A stretch of 64,000 nt of DNA from Burkholderia sp. WSM2230 (GTDB lineage Bacteria > Pseudomonadota > Gammaproteobacteria > Burkholderiales > Burkholderiaceae): contig NZ_AXAJ01000009.1 of the NCBI RefSeq assembly GCF_000472445.1, forward strand, positions 206,332 through 270,331. Reading direction: 5' to 3'. Shown one piece after another: positions 25,616 through 34,934 of this stretch (the first letter of the stretch is position 1; each line of letters opens with the position of its first letter). The notes beneath the pieces were generated by a model. The model saw only the letters and a program-made list of their open reading frames with translations, was not told the DNA's origin and did not search any database. Made by a program: the position numbers and the translations under genes.

Positions 25616-27049
25616 CTAGAACAGCTTGCCCGGATTCAGAATGCCGTGCGGATCGAGCGCATGCCTGATTGCAGCCATCGCCGCCAGTTCCGTGGACGAG
25701 CGCGAGATCGGCAGGAACTCGCGCTTGAGCAAGCCAATGCCGTGTTCCGCCGACACCGAGCCGTGCAGCGGTCCGAGCATTTCATAAACGAACGCGTACA
25801 CCGCGTGATGATCGACGCCGGGAATCGAATGGCCGTCCACCGTGACATGCAGATTCGAATCGCCGATATGGCCGAAAAAATACGATTCGTTGCCGGGCCA
25901 GCGTTCGTTCAACGCCGCGCGGCAACGCTCGACAAAGTCGCCAATCACGCTGATCGGCAGACTCACGTCGAAGTTGATCGCGTCGAGCCGCACGGGAAAT
26001 TCGGCCGTGCATTCGCGAATCGCCCATAAAGCGCGCGCGTCCGCCACCGATTGCGCGATTACCGCGTCGCGTATCGCACCTTCGTCGAGCGCCTCGGTCA
26101 GCGCAGCGGCAAAGCGTTCGCCGTGGTCGCCCGAATCGAAGCTCGCATGTTCGATCAGCGCGTAGAGCGGATGCGTGCTGTCAAACGGCGAGCGCTTGCC
26201 CGTCAGTTTCACACCGAAGTCATAGAAGTCCGGCCACATGATTTCGAATGCGCCGATGTCGTTGCCAAAGCGCGTCGACAGGCGCCGAAGCAGATTCACC
26301 GCGGCGTCGTAGCCGTTGAGCGCGACGAGCGCGGTATGACGCGCGGCTCGTTGCGGATGAAGCCGCAACACCGCACGCGTGATGACGCCAAGCGTGCCTT
26401 CAGAACCGATGAACCAGTGCTTCAGGTCATAACCGGTATTGTTCTTGACCATCTTGCCGAGCGAGCTCAGCACGTCGCCATTGGCGAGCACGACCTCGAG
26501 CCCCAGCACCTGGTCGCGTGCGGTGCCCGATTGAATGACGCGATTGCCGCCCGCATTGGTCGCGAGATTGCCGCCGATCTGGCAGGAGCCGCGGGCGCCG
26601 AGATCGAGCGCGAGTTCGAAGCCAGCTTCCGCAGCGGCTTCCTGCGCGGTTTGCAGTGTGGTGCCTGCACGAACGGTGAGGGTTGCCGAAGCCGCATCGA
26701 TTTCCTCGACGCCGCTCAGGCGTTCCAGCGACAACGCAATATCCGTTGCGCGTGCAATCGCGCCGCCCGCGAGCCCCGTCATGCCGCCTTGCGGCACCAC
26801 AGGCTGATACGCCGCGTGGCAAATGGCAAGCGCGCGCGCGACTTCGTCGGTGCTGCGCGGCAGCAGCAAGGCTGCGGGGCGCGTCGGAGCGTGGCGCGTC
26901 CAGTCGGTCATCGCGCGTTCGCCGATCTGCTCGCCAACGCGCACAGCATCGGCGCCGAGTTCGGCACGCAACGCGTCGAGCGTGGCGGGAAGCGGCGCGG
27001 TACAGGCTCGTGCGTTCGCGTCGTCGTACGCGGTGTCGTCATGCGTCAT
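25616..27049 (-). CDS. FAD-linked D-2-hydroxyacid dehydrogenase/oxidase (GlcD/DLD family)
   Basis: A 477-aa flavoprotein of the PCMH/FAD_binding_4 plus FAD-oxidase C family (glycolate oxidase GlcD, D-lactate or D-2-hydroxyglutarate dehydrogenase). The FAD site shows VVPQGGMTGLAGGA, GARGSCQIGGNLATNAGGNRVIQSG, and the DLKHWFIGSEGTLGVIT segment. The C-terminal catalytic part has GHIGDSNLHVTV and VSAEHGIGLLKREFL, ending LDPHGILNPGKLF. It oxidises an alpha-hydroxy acid to a keto acid and passes electrons to the respiratory chain or another acceptor. ATG 27049 was chosen (AAGGAA 6-8 bases upstream). It is 19 bases downstream of the 2OG oxygenase, so the two act together. Confidence 0.88.
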   Translation of the reverse strand: MTHDDTAYDDANARACTAPLPATLDALRAELGADAVRVGEQIGERAMTDWTRHAPTRPAALLLPRSTDEVARALAICHAAYQPVVPQGGMTGLAGGAIARATDIALSLERLSGVEEIDAASATLTVRAGTTLQTAQEAAAEAGFELALDLGARGSCQIGGNLATNAGGNRVIQSGTARDQVLGLEVVLANGDVLSSLGKMVKNNTGYDLKHWFIGSEGTLGVITRAVLRLHPQRAARHTALVALNGYDAAVNLLRRLSTRFGNDIGAFEIMWPDFYDFGVKLTGKRSPFDSTHPLYALIEHASFDSGDHGERFAAALTEALDEGAIRDAVIAQSVADARALWAIRECTAEFPVRLDAINFDVSLPISVIGDFVERCRAALNERWPGNESYFFGHIGDSNLHVTVDGHSIPGVDHHAVYAFVYEMLGPLHGSVSAEHGIGLLKREFLPISRSSTELAAMAAIRHALDPHGILNPGKLF

Positions 27050-27068
27050 GCAGTATTCCTTGCTGTGC

Positions 27069-28043
27069 TCAGGTAGTTTGCGCGGCGTGCTTCTTTCGAT
27101 AACCCATCGAATCGTTGATGCGCCCCAGAATATAGTCGCCCGCCGCCACCGGCTGATACTTGAGGTCTTCCGCACTCGCGCCGAGATCGCGCGGGTCGAC
27201 CATCGCGCCGTAGGTCGGATCGTAGAACGTCGCGATCGAATAACGCTCGCGCCCGGACGCATTGATCACGCGGTGCAGCGTCGAGCGAAAACGGTCGTTG
27301 GTCCAGCGCGCGAGCAGATCGCCGACGTTCACCACGAAGCTGCCCTCCACGGGCGGCGCTTCGATCCACGTATCGTTGGCGATTTCGCGCACCTGCAAGC
27401 CGCCCACCTGATCCTGCCACAGCAACGTGATGCAACCGTAGTCCGTATGCGGCGCGACGCCGAACTGATCTTTGTCGGACTGGGGCGGCTGCGGCGGATA
27501 GTAGACCATTTGCGTGCGCTGCATCCGCTTCGTATAACGCGACGCGAAAAAATGCTCGTCGACGCCGAGGCTTACCGCGACCGCACGCAACAGATCGGCG
27601 CCGCATGCGCCCACCGCCTCATAGTAGCCGTACAACACGGGACGCAACCCGGGCATGAAATCCGGCCAGTTGTTCGGTCCACGCAGCGCCTGGCCTGCGA
27701 GCACATCCGGATCGTCTTCTGGCAACTCGAGTCCGATGCTGAAAAACTCCTTGTAATCGGGCCGCTTTGCCTGGTACATGGTGGCATCGCCAAGCGCATT
27801 GAAACCGCGATGCCGGTGATTCACCGCCGCGCGCCGCTTGGTCTCGACCGGAAATGCAAAGAACGTACGCGCGGCTTGCGCGGCGGCGTCGATAGTCGCT
27901 TGCGGCACGCCGTGATTGACGATGTAGAAGAAGCCAATGGTTGTGCAAGCCTCGCGGATCTGCCGCGCCACGTCTTGCAACGCACGCGAATCGCCCGCGC
28001 GAACGCCGGCAAAGTCGATGAGCGGAATACGGGTCACAGGCAT
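27069..28043 (-). CDS. 2-oxoglutarate/Fe(II)-dependent oxygenase (isopenicillin-N-synthase family)
   Basis: A 324-aa non-haem iron oxygenase. The N-terminal DIOX_N part starts MPVTRIPLIDFAGV and holds IGFFYIVNHGVP. The C-terminal jelly roll has metal ligands His199 and Asp201 (APHTDYGCITLL) and His257 (STLHRVIN), with Arg267-Tyr-Ser269 binding the 2OG carboxylate. It presumably hydroxylates or oxidatively cleaves a small acid or amino acid imported by the divergent ABC transporter; the FAD dehydrogenase behind it would then handle the hydroxyacid. The substrate is unknown. Ethylene-forming-enzyme-like or hydroxylase functions are both possible. Confidence 0.88.
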   Translation of the reverse strand: MPVTRIPLIDFAGVRAGDSRALQDVARQIREACTTIGFFYIVNHGVPQATIDAAAQAARTFFAFPVETKRRAAVNHRHRGFNALGDATMYQAKRPDYKEFFSIGLELPEDDPDVLAGQALRGPNNWPDFMPGLRPVLYGYYEAVGACGADLLRAVAVSLGVDEHFFASRYTKRMQRTQMVYYPPQPPQSDKDQFGVAPHTDYGCITLLWQDQVGGLQVREIANDTWIEAPPVEGSFVVNVGDLLARWTNDRFRSTLHRVINASGRERYSIATFYDPTYGAMVDPRDLGASAEDLKYQPVAAGDYILGRINDSMGYRKKHAAQTT

Positions 28044-28099
28044 TGTGTTACTCCGGTGATAGCGTCGGACAGTGAGCGCGAGCGCAAGGTCATTGCAGT

Positions 28100-28109
28100 G
28101 GTATATACC
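28100..28109. promoter_or_regulatory. HutC-type operator (GGTATATACC)
   Basis: A perfect 10-bp palindrome containing GTATATAC, an exact fit to the HutC-subfamily consensus GTMTAKAC. It lies 57 bp upstream of the oxygenase gene in the divergent promoter region. Likely target of a HutC regulator at 31446 or 32299. Confidence 0.65.
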
Positions 28110-28198
28110 GCCAAAAGCGCACTCGCAAGTGAACTTGCGCCACTGCATGTAAGGGCTTTTCTCTACTCGCGCGTTTATTTATTTTGCGGAAAAACTGC

Positions 28199-28208
28199 GG
28201 TATATACT
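28199..28208. promoter_or_regulatory. second HutC-type operator in the same region
   Basis: GGTATATACT with flanks GCGGTATATACTGC; core GTATATAC is identical to the site at 28100. It is 89 bp upstream of the substrate-binding protein gene. Confidence 0.65.
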
Positions 28209-28296
28209 GCATTGCATGACTCGCGCCGAGCCGGTATTTCGTGCCGCTTGCGCATGCATCACGTGTGCGACCTCGCTTTGCCAACTGGAGAATCTC

Positions 28297-29124
28297 ATGA
28301 GCATCCTTGCAGGCTGGAAGTGTCGTTTAGTCATGCTGGCGTTGTGCGCGGCGAGTGTCGGCGCTCATGCGGAAGATCAATTGGCCAAGGTGAAGAAAGC
28401 CGGCGAGCTGGTGGTCGGCACCGAGATGCAGTTCGCGCCTTTTGACTTCCTCGAAAACGGTCAGCAAGCGGGTTTCAACAAGGATCTCTTCGCCGAAGTC
28501 GGCAAGGAACTGGGCGTCAAAGTGCGCTTCATCGACCTGCCGTGGCCCAGTGTGCTGCCTGGCCTCGAAGCAGGCAAGTTCGATATGGTGGGCGGCCCGC
28601 TCACGGTCACCAAGGCGCGCATGGAGCGCTACACGTACACGCTGCCCGTCGCGGATGCCACCGACGCGCTGCTCAAACGCGCGAACGATACGGCGCTCAA
28701 GCAATCGTCTGACATCGCGGGCAAGACCGTCGGCGCGGGCAAGGGCTCGGCGCAGCTCGACCAGTTGAAGGCATATGTCGCCACCTTGCCGAAGCAGCCT
28801 GAAATCCGCGAATACGTCGACAACAACCAGGCCTATGCCGATCTCGCCGCCGGCCGCATTGCGGCAGTCGCGAACTCCATGACCAACATCGCTTATGTGG
28901 CCAAGCAGCGCCCGGAAACTTTCGCGGTGGTGCAACCGCCGTTCGGCGCGAAAGTGTACTTCGCGTACTGCATGCGCAAGGACGCGGACAGCAAGCCGCT
29001 CGCCGACGCCTTCAATGCGGCGCTCGTGAAGATGCACAACGACGGACGCCTCGCCGCCCTGCAGAAGAAGTGGTTCGGCGTCGCGATGGACGCACCGACC
29101 ACCATGCCCACGCCCAACTACTGA
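28297..29124 (+). CDS. polar amino-acid ABC transporter, periplasmic binding protein
   Basis: A 275-aa SBP family 3 protein. The signal peptide covers about residues 1-25 (MSILAGWKCRLVMLALCAAS, cleavage near AHA|ED). The mature part has the typical GELVVGTEMQFAPFDFLENG, FNKDLFAEVGKELGVKVRF and PGLEAGKFDMVGGPLTVTKAR segments. It captures the ligand for the two permeases and ATPase encoded behind it. The ligand is unknown; the neighbouring 2OG oxygenase suggests an amino-acid derivative. Ribosome site GGAG 6 bases upstream of ATG 28297. Confidence 0.9.
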   Translation: MSILAGWKCRLVMLALCAASVGAHAEDQLAKVKKAGELVVGTEMQFAPFDFLENGQQAGFNKDLFAEVGKELGVKVRFIDLPWPSVLPGLEAGKFDMVGGPLTVTKARMERYTYTLPVADATDALLKRANDTALKQSSDIAGKTVGAGKGSAQLDQLKAYVATLPKQPEIREYVDNNQAYADLAAGRIAAVANSMTNIAYVAKQRPETFAVVQPPFGAKVYFAYCMRKDADSKPLADAFNAALVKMHNDGRLAALQKKWFGVAMDAPTTMPTPNY

Positions 29125-29181
29125 CGCGCCCGGTACTTACGTTGAACGCATATTGACAGCAAATCAGCGAGGGCGACGCTC

Positions 29182-29832
29182 ATGTTCAGCACGACCGTCT
29201 TCGTTCAGGGCATGCCGCTGCTGCTGCACGCGGCGCTCGCCACCATCGGCGTTTCGCTGACGGGCCTGTTCATCGGCTTTTTCGTGGCGGTGGGCGTGTG
29301 TGCGGCGCGGCTGTCGGGCAATCGCGCGGCGCGACGGTTCGGCGGTGCATACGTGTTCTTCTTTCGCGGCGTGCCGATGCTCGTGCAACTGCTGCTCGTG
29401 TACTACCTGCTGCCGTTCGCGGGCATCAACGTCGCACCGCTCGTTGCGGCGATCAGCGCCGTGTCGCTGTGCTCCGCGTCGTACATCGCTGAAATTCTGC
29501 GCGGCGGTTTTCTCAGCATTCCGCCGGGCCATGTCGAAGCCGCGCGCATGCTCGGCCTATCGCCGTTCGACACGCTGCGGCGCATTCTCGTGCCGCAGGC
29601 GTTCCGTCTGACGTTGCCGTCGCTCGTCAATGAGATGGTGCTGCTGATCAAGGCTTCGTCGCTGATCTCGGTGGTGGGCGTCGCGGAGTTGACGCGCACC
29701 GCGCAGAACATTGCGGCAAGCACCTACCGGCCGCTCGAAGCGTATCTCGCCGCCGGGCTCATTTACTTCGTGATCTGCGGCGCGCTCGCACTCGTCGCGC
29801 ATGCCGCCGAGTACCGTCTTAAGCACGCCTGA
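29182..29832 (+). CDS. amino-acid ABC transporter permease (HisM/HisQ family)
   Basis: A 216-aa inner-membrane subunit with about 5 helices. The permease EAA loop reads GHVEAARMLGLSPFDTLRRILVPQAFRL, typical of the polar amino-acid uptake family, and is preceded by RGVPMLVQLLLVYYLLP. It forms the channel with the next permease. Confidence 0.9.
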   Translation: MFSTTVFVQGMPLLLHAALATIGVSLTGLFIGFFVAVGVCAARLSGNRAARRFGGAYVFFFRGVPMLVQLLLVYYLLPFAGINVAPLVAAISAVSLCSASYIAEILRGGFLSIPPGHVEAARMLGLSPFDTLRRILVPQAFRLTLPSLVNEMVLLIKASSLISVVGVAELTRTAQNIAASTYRPLEAYLAAGLIYFVICGALALVAHAAEYRLKHA

Positions 29833-29850
29833 TCGACCGGAGCGCATGCG

Positions 29851-30513
29851 ATGCAACAGTTCGATCCCACCGTCATCACGCACAATCTTCAGCCGATTGC
29901 AGCGGGCCTTGCGACGACGCTCGGCACCTGGGCCGCGGGTGTCGTCATCGGCATGCTGATCGGCTTTGTCATTGCGGTGCTGCAGCTCTTTTGCGGACGC
30001 TGGGTACGCGGCCTGTTGCGCTTTTATATCGAGCTTTTTCGCGGCACGCCCTTTCTCGTGCAACTATTTCTGCTCTATTACGGCGGCCCGTCGTTCGGCC
30101 TCACACTCGAGCCCATGACAGCCGGCGTGCTCGGTCTCGGCCTCTACGGCGGCGCCTATTTCGCCGAGGCGTTCCGCTCGGGATTTCAATCAGTGCCGCC
30201 GGGTCATCTCGAGGCAGCGTCGTGCCTCGGCCTGACGCGCACGCAAGCGGTGCTGCGCATCCAGATGCCGCAAATGCTCGTGCTCATCGTGCCGGCGCTC
30301 ACGAACCTGATCATCGTGCTCAGCAAGGAAACGGCTGTGCTGTCTATCGTCACCGTGCCCGAGCTGACTTTCGTGCTGACCGGCATCGGCTCGGCGACCT
30401 TTGCTTTCGTCGAGACCCTGCTCATGCTCTGCGTGTGCTATCTCGCGCTCGTCGAACTGACTTCGCGCGCGGGCATGTGGGCCGAAGCACGCATCGCCCG
30501 TTTCATGGCATAA
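29851..30513 (+). CDS. amino-acid ABC transporter permease (HisM/HisQ family)
   Basis: A 220-aa partner of the preceding permease. It has RGTPFLVQLFLLYYGGP and the EAA loop GHLEAASCLGLTRTQAVLRIQMPQ, then SKETAVLSIVTVPELT. The gap to its neighbour is 18 bases. Confidence 0.9.
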   Translation: MQQFDPTVITHNLQPIAAGLATTLGTWAAGVVIGMLIGFVIAVLQLFCGRWVRGLLRFYIELFRGTPFLVQLFLLYYGGPSFGLTLEPMTAGVLGLGLYGGAYFAEAFRSGFQSVPPGHLEAASCLGLTRTQAVLRIQMPQMLVLIVPALTNLIIVLSKETAVLSIVTVPELTFVLTGIGSATFAFVETLLMLCVCYLALVELTSRAGMWAEARIARFMA

Positions 30514-30530
30514 AGGAATTGGATCCCATC

Positions 30531-31397
<867 letters not shown>

Positions 31398-31445
31398 GCG
31401 CGCGCACTGCGCTTCGCAATGCGCAAACCGTGAAAGGGGCTGCCG

Positions 31446-32255
31446 ATGTCCGCCATGCTTCGCAGCAAGAGCCACCATGCCGACGAGAGGCCGCTAGCCG
31501 ACGCGGCTAAAAGCGCACGCGCCGCAGCGCATGCGCCGGCTGCCCGCTATGAGCAGGTCAAGCATCACATTCGCGGCATTATCGAATCCGGCGCGCGGCG
31601 CGCCGGCGAGCGCCTGCCTTCCGAACTCGATCTGGTCGCGACGCTGGGCGTCTCGCGTATGACGGTCAATCGTGCGCTGCGCGAGCTGGCGCATGAAGGG
31701 CTCGTGACGCGCGTCTCGGGCGTGGGCACCTTCGTTGCGCAGGCAAGGCCGCAATCCACGCTGCTGATGATCGCGCATATCGGCGACGAGATCCGTTCGC
31801 GTGGACACGAATACAGTTACCGCACGGTGCTTTTGCAGCGCGAGACCGCGTCTGTCGTGGTATCGAATGCGTTAGGGCTCGCGCCTGGCGCTTCGGTCTT
31901 TCATGTGATTTGCGTGCATCGGGAGAACGGCCTGCCGGTGCAACTGGAAGACCGCTACGTGAACCCCGCCATCGCGCCGGATTTTCTGCAGCAGGATTTC
32001 TCGGTGATCAGGCCGTCGGAATATCTATACGAAACGGTGCCGGCGCACGACGTCGAACACATCGTCGACGCGGGACTGCCCACGCGCGCCGAGGCGGAAC
32101 TGCTCGGCATTCGCGCGGAAGAACCCTGCCTTACGCTCGTGCGGCGAACGTGGACGAGCGGCATTGCTGTCACCTTCGCGCGCTTCGTGCATCCAGGTTC
32201 GCGTTACCGGCTCGGCTGCCGCTTCTCGCCCGATCTGTCGCAACGGCAAGGCTGA
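31446..32255 (+). CDS. GntR-family regulator, HutC subfamily (UTRA domain), copy 1
   Basis: A 269-aa repressor-type protein. The winged helix-turn-helix at about 35-100 has RYEQVKHHIRGIIESG, ERLPSELDLVATLGVSRMTV and LVTRVSGVGTFVA. The UTRA ligand domain (about 110-255) has ALGLAPGASVFHVICVH, QLEDRYVNPAIAPDFLQQDF and CLTLVRRTW. It is co-directional with the left-arm transporter and convergent with a paralogous HutC. It probably binds the GTATATAC sites at 28100 and 28199. The inducer is unknown; urocanate serves classical HutC. Confidence 0.88.
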   Translation: MSAMLRSKSHHADERPLADAAKSARAAAHAPAARYEQVKHHIRGIIESGARRAGERLPSELDLVATLGVSRMTVNRALRELAHEGLVTRVSGVGTFVAQARPQSTLLMIAHIGDEIRSRGHEYSYRTVLLQRETASVVVSNALGLAPGASVFHVICVHRENGLPVQLEDRYVNPAIAPDFLQQDFSVIRPSEYLYETVPAHDVEHIVDAGLPTRAEAELLGIRAEEPCLTLVRRTWTSGIAVTFARFVHPGSRYRLGCRFSPDLSQRQG

Positions 32256-32298
32256 CGCCATGCGTTCGTTGACAGCGAGGCAACGCCCCGCTCGTCAG

Positions 32299-33093
32299 CT
32301 AGACATTCCCCGCCAGATGAAAACGCGACGCCGGATGCCATAACTGCACGGACGTCGCGACATCGTCCCCTACCCACGTGCGACGCCATAGCAGCAAGCA
32401 AGGCTCGCCGATTTCCATCGACAGATGACGCCGCACATATGCGTCGGGCTTTTGCGCATAGATGCGAAACTCCGCGCGCTGAATCGGCGCGAGACGCACC
32501 ATGTAGTGATTCGGCGTCTCGACGGTGAAGTCCTGTTGCAGATACTCGGGAAACACCTTTGGGTTGACGTAGCGATCCTCGTACTGAATCGGCTCGCCCT
32601 CCTCGCTATGGACAATGCACGAATGAAATGCGGGGCCGCTGGCAAGGCCGAGTGCTTGGAGCGCCTGCGGATCGTCGCTCGGTTCGAGCATCAACACGCG
32701 CGCCGAATGACGATGTCCGCGCGCGGCGATTTCGTCGGCGATGTTGCGGATTTCCAGCACGGTAGACTCGTACCGCTGCGGCGCGACGAAGGTACCCGAA
32801 CCCTGCACACGCGTCAGCACGCGTTCGGCGGTCAACTCGCGCAGCGCGCGCGACACGGTCATGCGCGCCACGCCGAACTCCTTCACCAGTTCCATTTCGG
32901 AAGGAATCAGCCCGCCCGGCTTCCAGTCGCCGTCGCTGATGCGCCGGATCACGTAGCGCTTGATCTGCTCATATGCGGGCATGGCTTTCGCCGGAGTCTC
33001 CTTGCAAGCGGCATGCTGAGCAACGCCCGCGCCCGACGCGCCAGGCTGCGCCGGGTTGTGCCCCTGTTCCTGAGTATCTGTAATTGTGTTCAC
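32299..33093 (-). CDS. hutC: GntR-family regulator, HutC subfamily (UTRA domain), copy 2
   Basis: A 264-aa paralogue of the preceding gene, facing it. DNA-binding part about 40-103 (AYEQIKRYVIRRISDGDW, LIPSEMELVKEFGVARMTV, RVQGSGTFVAP), UTRA domain about 115-260 (IQYEDRYVNPKVFPEYLQQDF, PCLLLWRRTWVGDDVAT). It follows the lyase-like gene on the same strand and so belongs to the right-arm operon. It likely controls the TTGTnTAGACA sites at 38258 and 38429. The hutC symbol is by subfamily; a role in histidine use is inferred. Confidence 0.85.
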   Translation of the reverse strand: MNTITDTQEQGHNPAQPGASGAGVAQHAACKETPAKAMPAYEQIKRYVIRRISDGDWKPGGLIPSEMELVKEFGVARMTVSRALRELTAERVLTRVQGSGTFVAPQRYESTVLEIRNIADEIAARGHRHSARVLMLEPSDDPQALQALGLASGPAFHSCIVHSEEGEPIQYEDRYVNPKVFPEYLQQDFTVETPNHYMVRLAPIQRAEFRIYAQKPDAYVRRHLSMEIGEPCLLLWRRTWVGDDVATSVQLWHPASRFHLAGNV

Positions 33094-33203
33094 ACCGACC
33101 TCGTGGGTGGTTGGGGTGGTTTGGGTCGTCGCCGTCGTGCCGCCCGTCGCCCGCAGGAAGCGCCAGTTGACCCGCGGATAGCCTGCGCATTGGCCTCGTC
33201 GAA

Positions 33204-34850
33204 TCAGGCCACGTGCGCCGTGCCCAGCATGTTGCCGGGGCTGTTCGCGGCTGCCGGAAAAACACTCGCAGCGGCCACGCCCGCGATCGATGCGCCTGCA
33301 ACGAACTCCGTGCCGCCGCCTGGCGTTGCGTTATGCGGCTTGATCTTACCCGGACCCGGCAGCGGCGGCGGCGCCTCGCCCGCGATCATCTGGAACGCGA
33401 CGCTCATGTCGTCGGCGAGCGGACGGTCGTCGCGATACGTTGGCACGATCTGCCGCACGCGTTGCCACAAGGCTTGCGTATGCGGCGCGCGGGGTGCGTC
33501 GCCGGCTTGCAGATCGTAGGCTTGCGCCGCGGCCAGCAGTTCGATTGCGACGATGCGCCCCGCGTTGTCGACGATCTCCAGCGCCTTGAGCGCGGCGGGC
33601 GTAGCGTGACACAGGTGGTCCTCCTGCAAGCCCGACGTGATGCCGCCATCGAGACTCGCGGGCAGCGCAAGACGCCGGTTCTGCGCGACGAGCGACGCCG
33701 CCGTGTACTGCGCGATCATGAAGCCGGAGCACGTGCCGCCCGGCTCGGCGAGAAAAGCGGGCAAGCCGCTCACGAGCGGATTGACGAGGCGGTCGAGACG
33801 CCGCTCGGCCATCGCCGCGACCTGTGCGATCGCGGTGGCGAGGCTGTCCATCGCAAGAGCAATGGATGCGCCCACCGCATGCGCCTGCGAATACACGCGC
33901 GGGTCTTCGGGCGTGCCGGCGACGATCGGGTTATCGGTAATCGACGCGAGTTCGCGGTTCACCACCTCCGCGGTCGCGGCAAGCACGTCGCGTGCGGCGC
34001 CGTGCACATGAGGAATGGTGCGCATGCTGAGCGGGTCTTGCGTGCGCTGGCCGACCACCGCCGCGAGAATGCCGCTGTCGGCGAGCGCGGTGCGCATGCG
34101 TTCGCCCACCAGGTTGAGCCCCGGCGAGATGCGCAAGGCGAGCGAGTCTTCAGCGAACGCGGCGAGCTGGCCGCGCAGATTCTCGAAGCTCATGGCCGCG
34201 ACCAGATCGGTCCAGTCGAGCAGCCGCACACCACGCGCGAGCGCAAGCGCCGCAAGTCCGGTCACACACGGCGTGCCGTTGATGAGGCTTAAGCCTTCTT
34301 TCGCTTCCAGCACGAGCGGCTCGCGGCCGAGCAGACGCAGCGCGTCGCGGCCCTTCAGACGCTCGCCGCGATACCGCACATGTCCCTCGCCGATGCATAC
34401 CAGCGCGATATGCGCCATATGACTCAGATAACCGACGGAACCGAACGCGGGGACTTCGGGCAGACAATCGGCATTGAGCAAGGCCACGAGTTGATCCGCC
34501 ACTTCGAGGCGGATACCCGAGTGCCCATGCGCGAAATTGTTGACCGCGGCGGCCATGATCGCGCGCGTCTCCGCAACGCCAAGCGGCGCGCCGACGCCGA
34601 CAGCGTGGCTCATCAGAATGTTGCGCGACAGCGTGCGCTGCTCGGTCGGCGAGACGATCACATCGCACAACGCGCCCACGCCGGTATTCACGCCATAAGC
34701 GCGGATGCCGCGCTCGACGATCTGCTCGACGAGCACGCGCGCCGCCGCGATGCGCGCGCGGGCGTCGGCGGAAAGCTCGAGCGGCTCGCCTGCGGCGACT
34801 GCCGCCACCTGTGCCCAGTCGAGTGGACGATCGGAACGGATCACGGCCAT
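33204..34850 (-). CDS. histidine/aromatic ammonia-lyase homologue lacking the MIO triad
   Basis: 548 aa, HAL/PAL superfamily. Conserved parts include Tyr52 in AYGVNTGVG, the Asn-containing LINGTPCVTGLAALAL (about 189-204), RTQDPLSMR, SITDNPIV, the MAERRLDRLVNPLVSG helix and GLQEDHLCH. The cofactor-forming block normally written GSVGASGDLAPLxHMA reads GSVG-YLSHMA here (137-146): the Ala-Ser-Gly that cyclises to MIO, and Asp-Leu after it, are absent. I confirmed this on the DNA at about 34420-34450; the frame is intact, so it is a clean in-frame difference. It therefore cannot use the standard MIO chemistry. ATG 34850 was preferred; TTG 34907 is an in-frame alternative. It lies between an ABC ATPase gene and hutC. 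Function unknown. Confidence 0.85.
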   Translation of the reverse strand: MAVIRSDRPLDWAQVAAVAAGEPLELSADARARIAAARVLVEQIVERGIRAYGVNTGVGALCDVIVSPTEQRTLSRNILMSHAVGVGAPLGVAETRAIMAAAVNNFAHGHSGIRLEVADQLVALLNADCLPEVPAFGSVGYLSHMAHIALVCIGEGHVRYRGERLKGRDALRLLGREPLVLEAKEGLSLINGTPCVTGLAALALARGVRLLDWTDLVAAMSFENLRGQLAAFAEDSLALRISPGLNLVGERMRTALADSGILAAVVGQRTQDPLSMRTIPHVHGAARDVLAATAEVVNRELASITDNPIVAGTPEDPRVYSQAHAVGASIALAMDSLATAIAQVAAMAERRLDRLVNPLVSGLPAFLAEPGGTCSGFMIAQYTAASLVAQNRRLALPASLDGGITSGLQEDHLCHATPAALKALEIVDNAGRIVAIELLAAAQAYDLQAGDAPRAPHTQALWQRVRQIVPTYRDDRPLADDMSVAFQMIAGEAPPPLPGPGKIKPHNATPGGGTEFVAGASIAGVAAASVFPAAANSPGNMLGTAHVA

Positions 34851-34934
34851 GATGGTGCTCTGCGCGATAAGTAACGTGTTAAGTGAGGTGTTGAATGCCG
34901 CCTGCAATGCGGCGATCTGCTGACGATGCGCCGC

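Noticed and set aside
28100..28208. Single promoter element only (TATA-like) rather than operators
   Set aside because: The two GTATATAC sites share longer flanks and fit the HutC consensus exactly, which a chance -10 would not explain.
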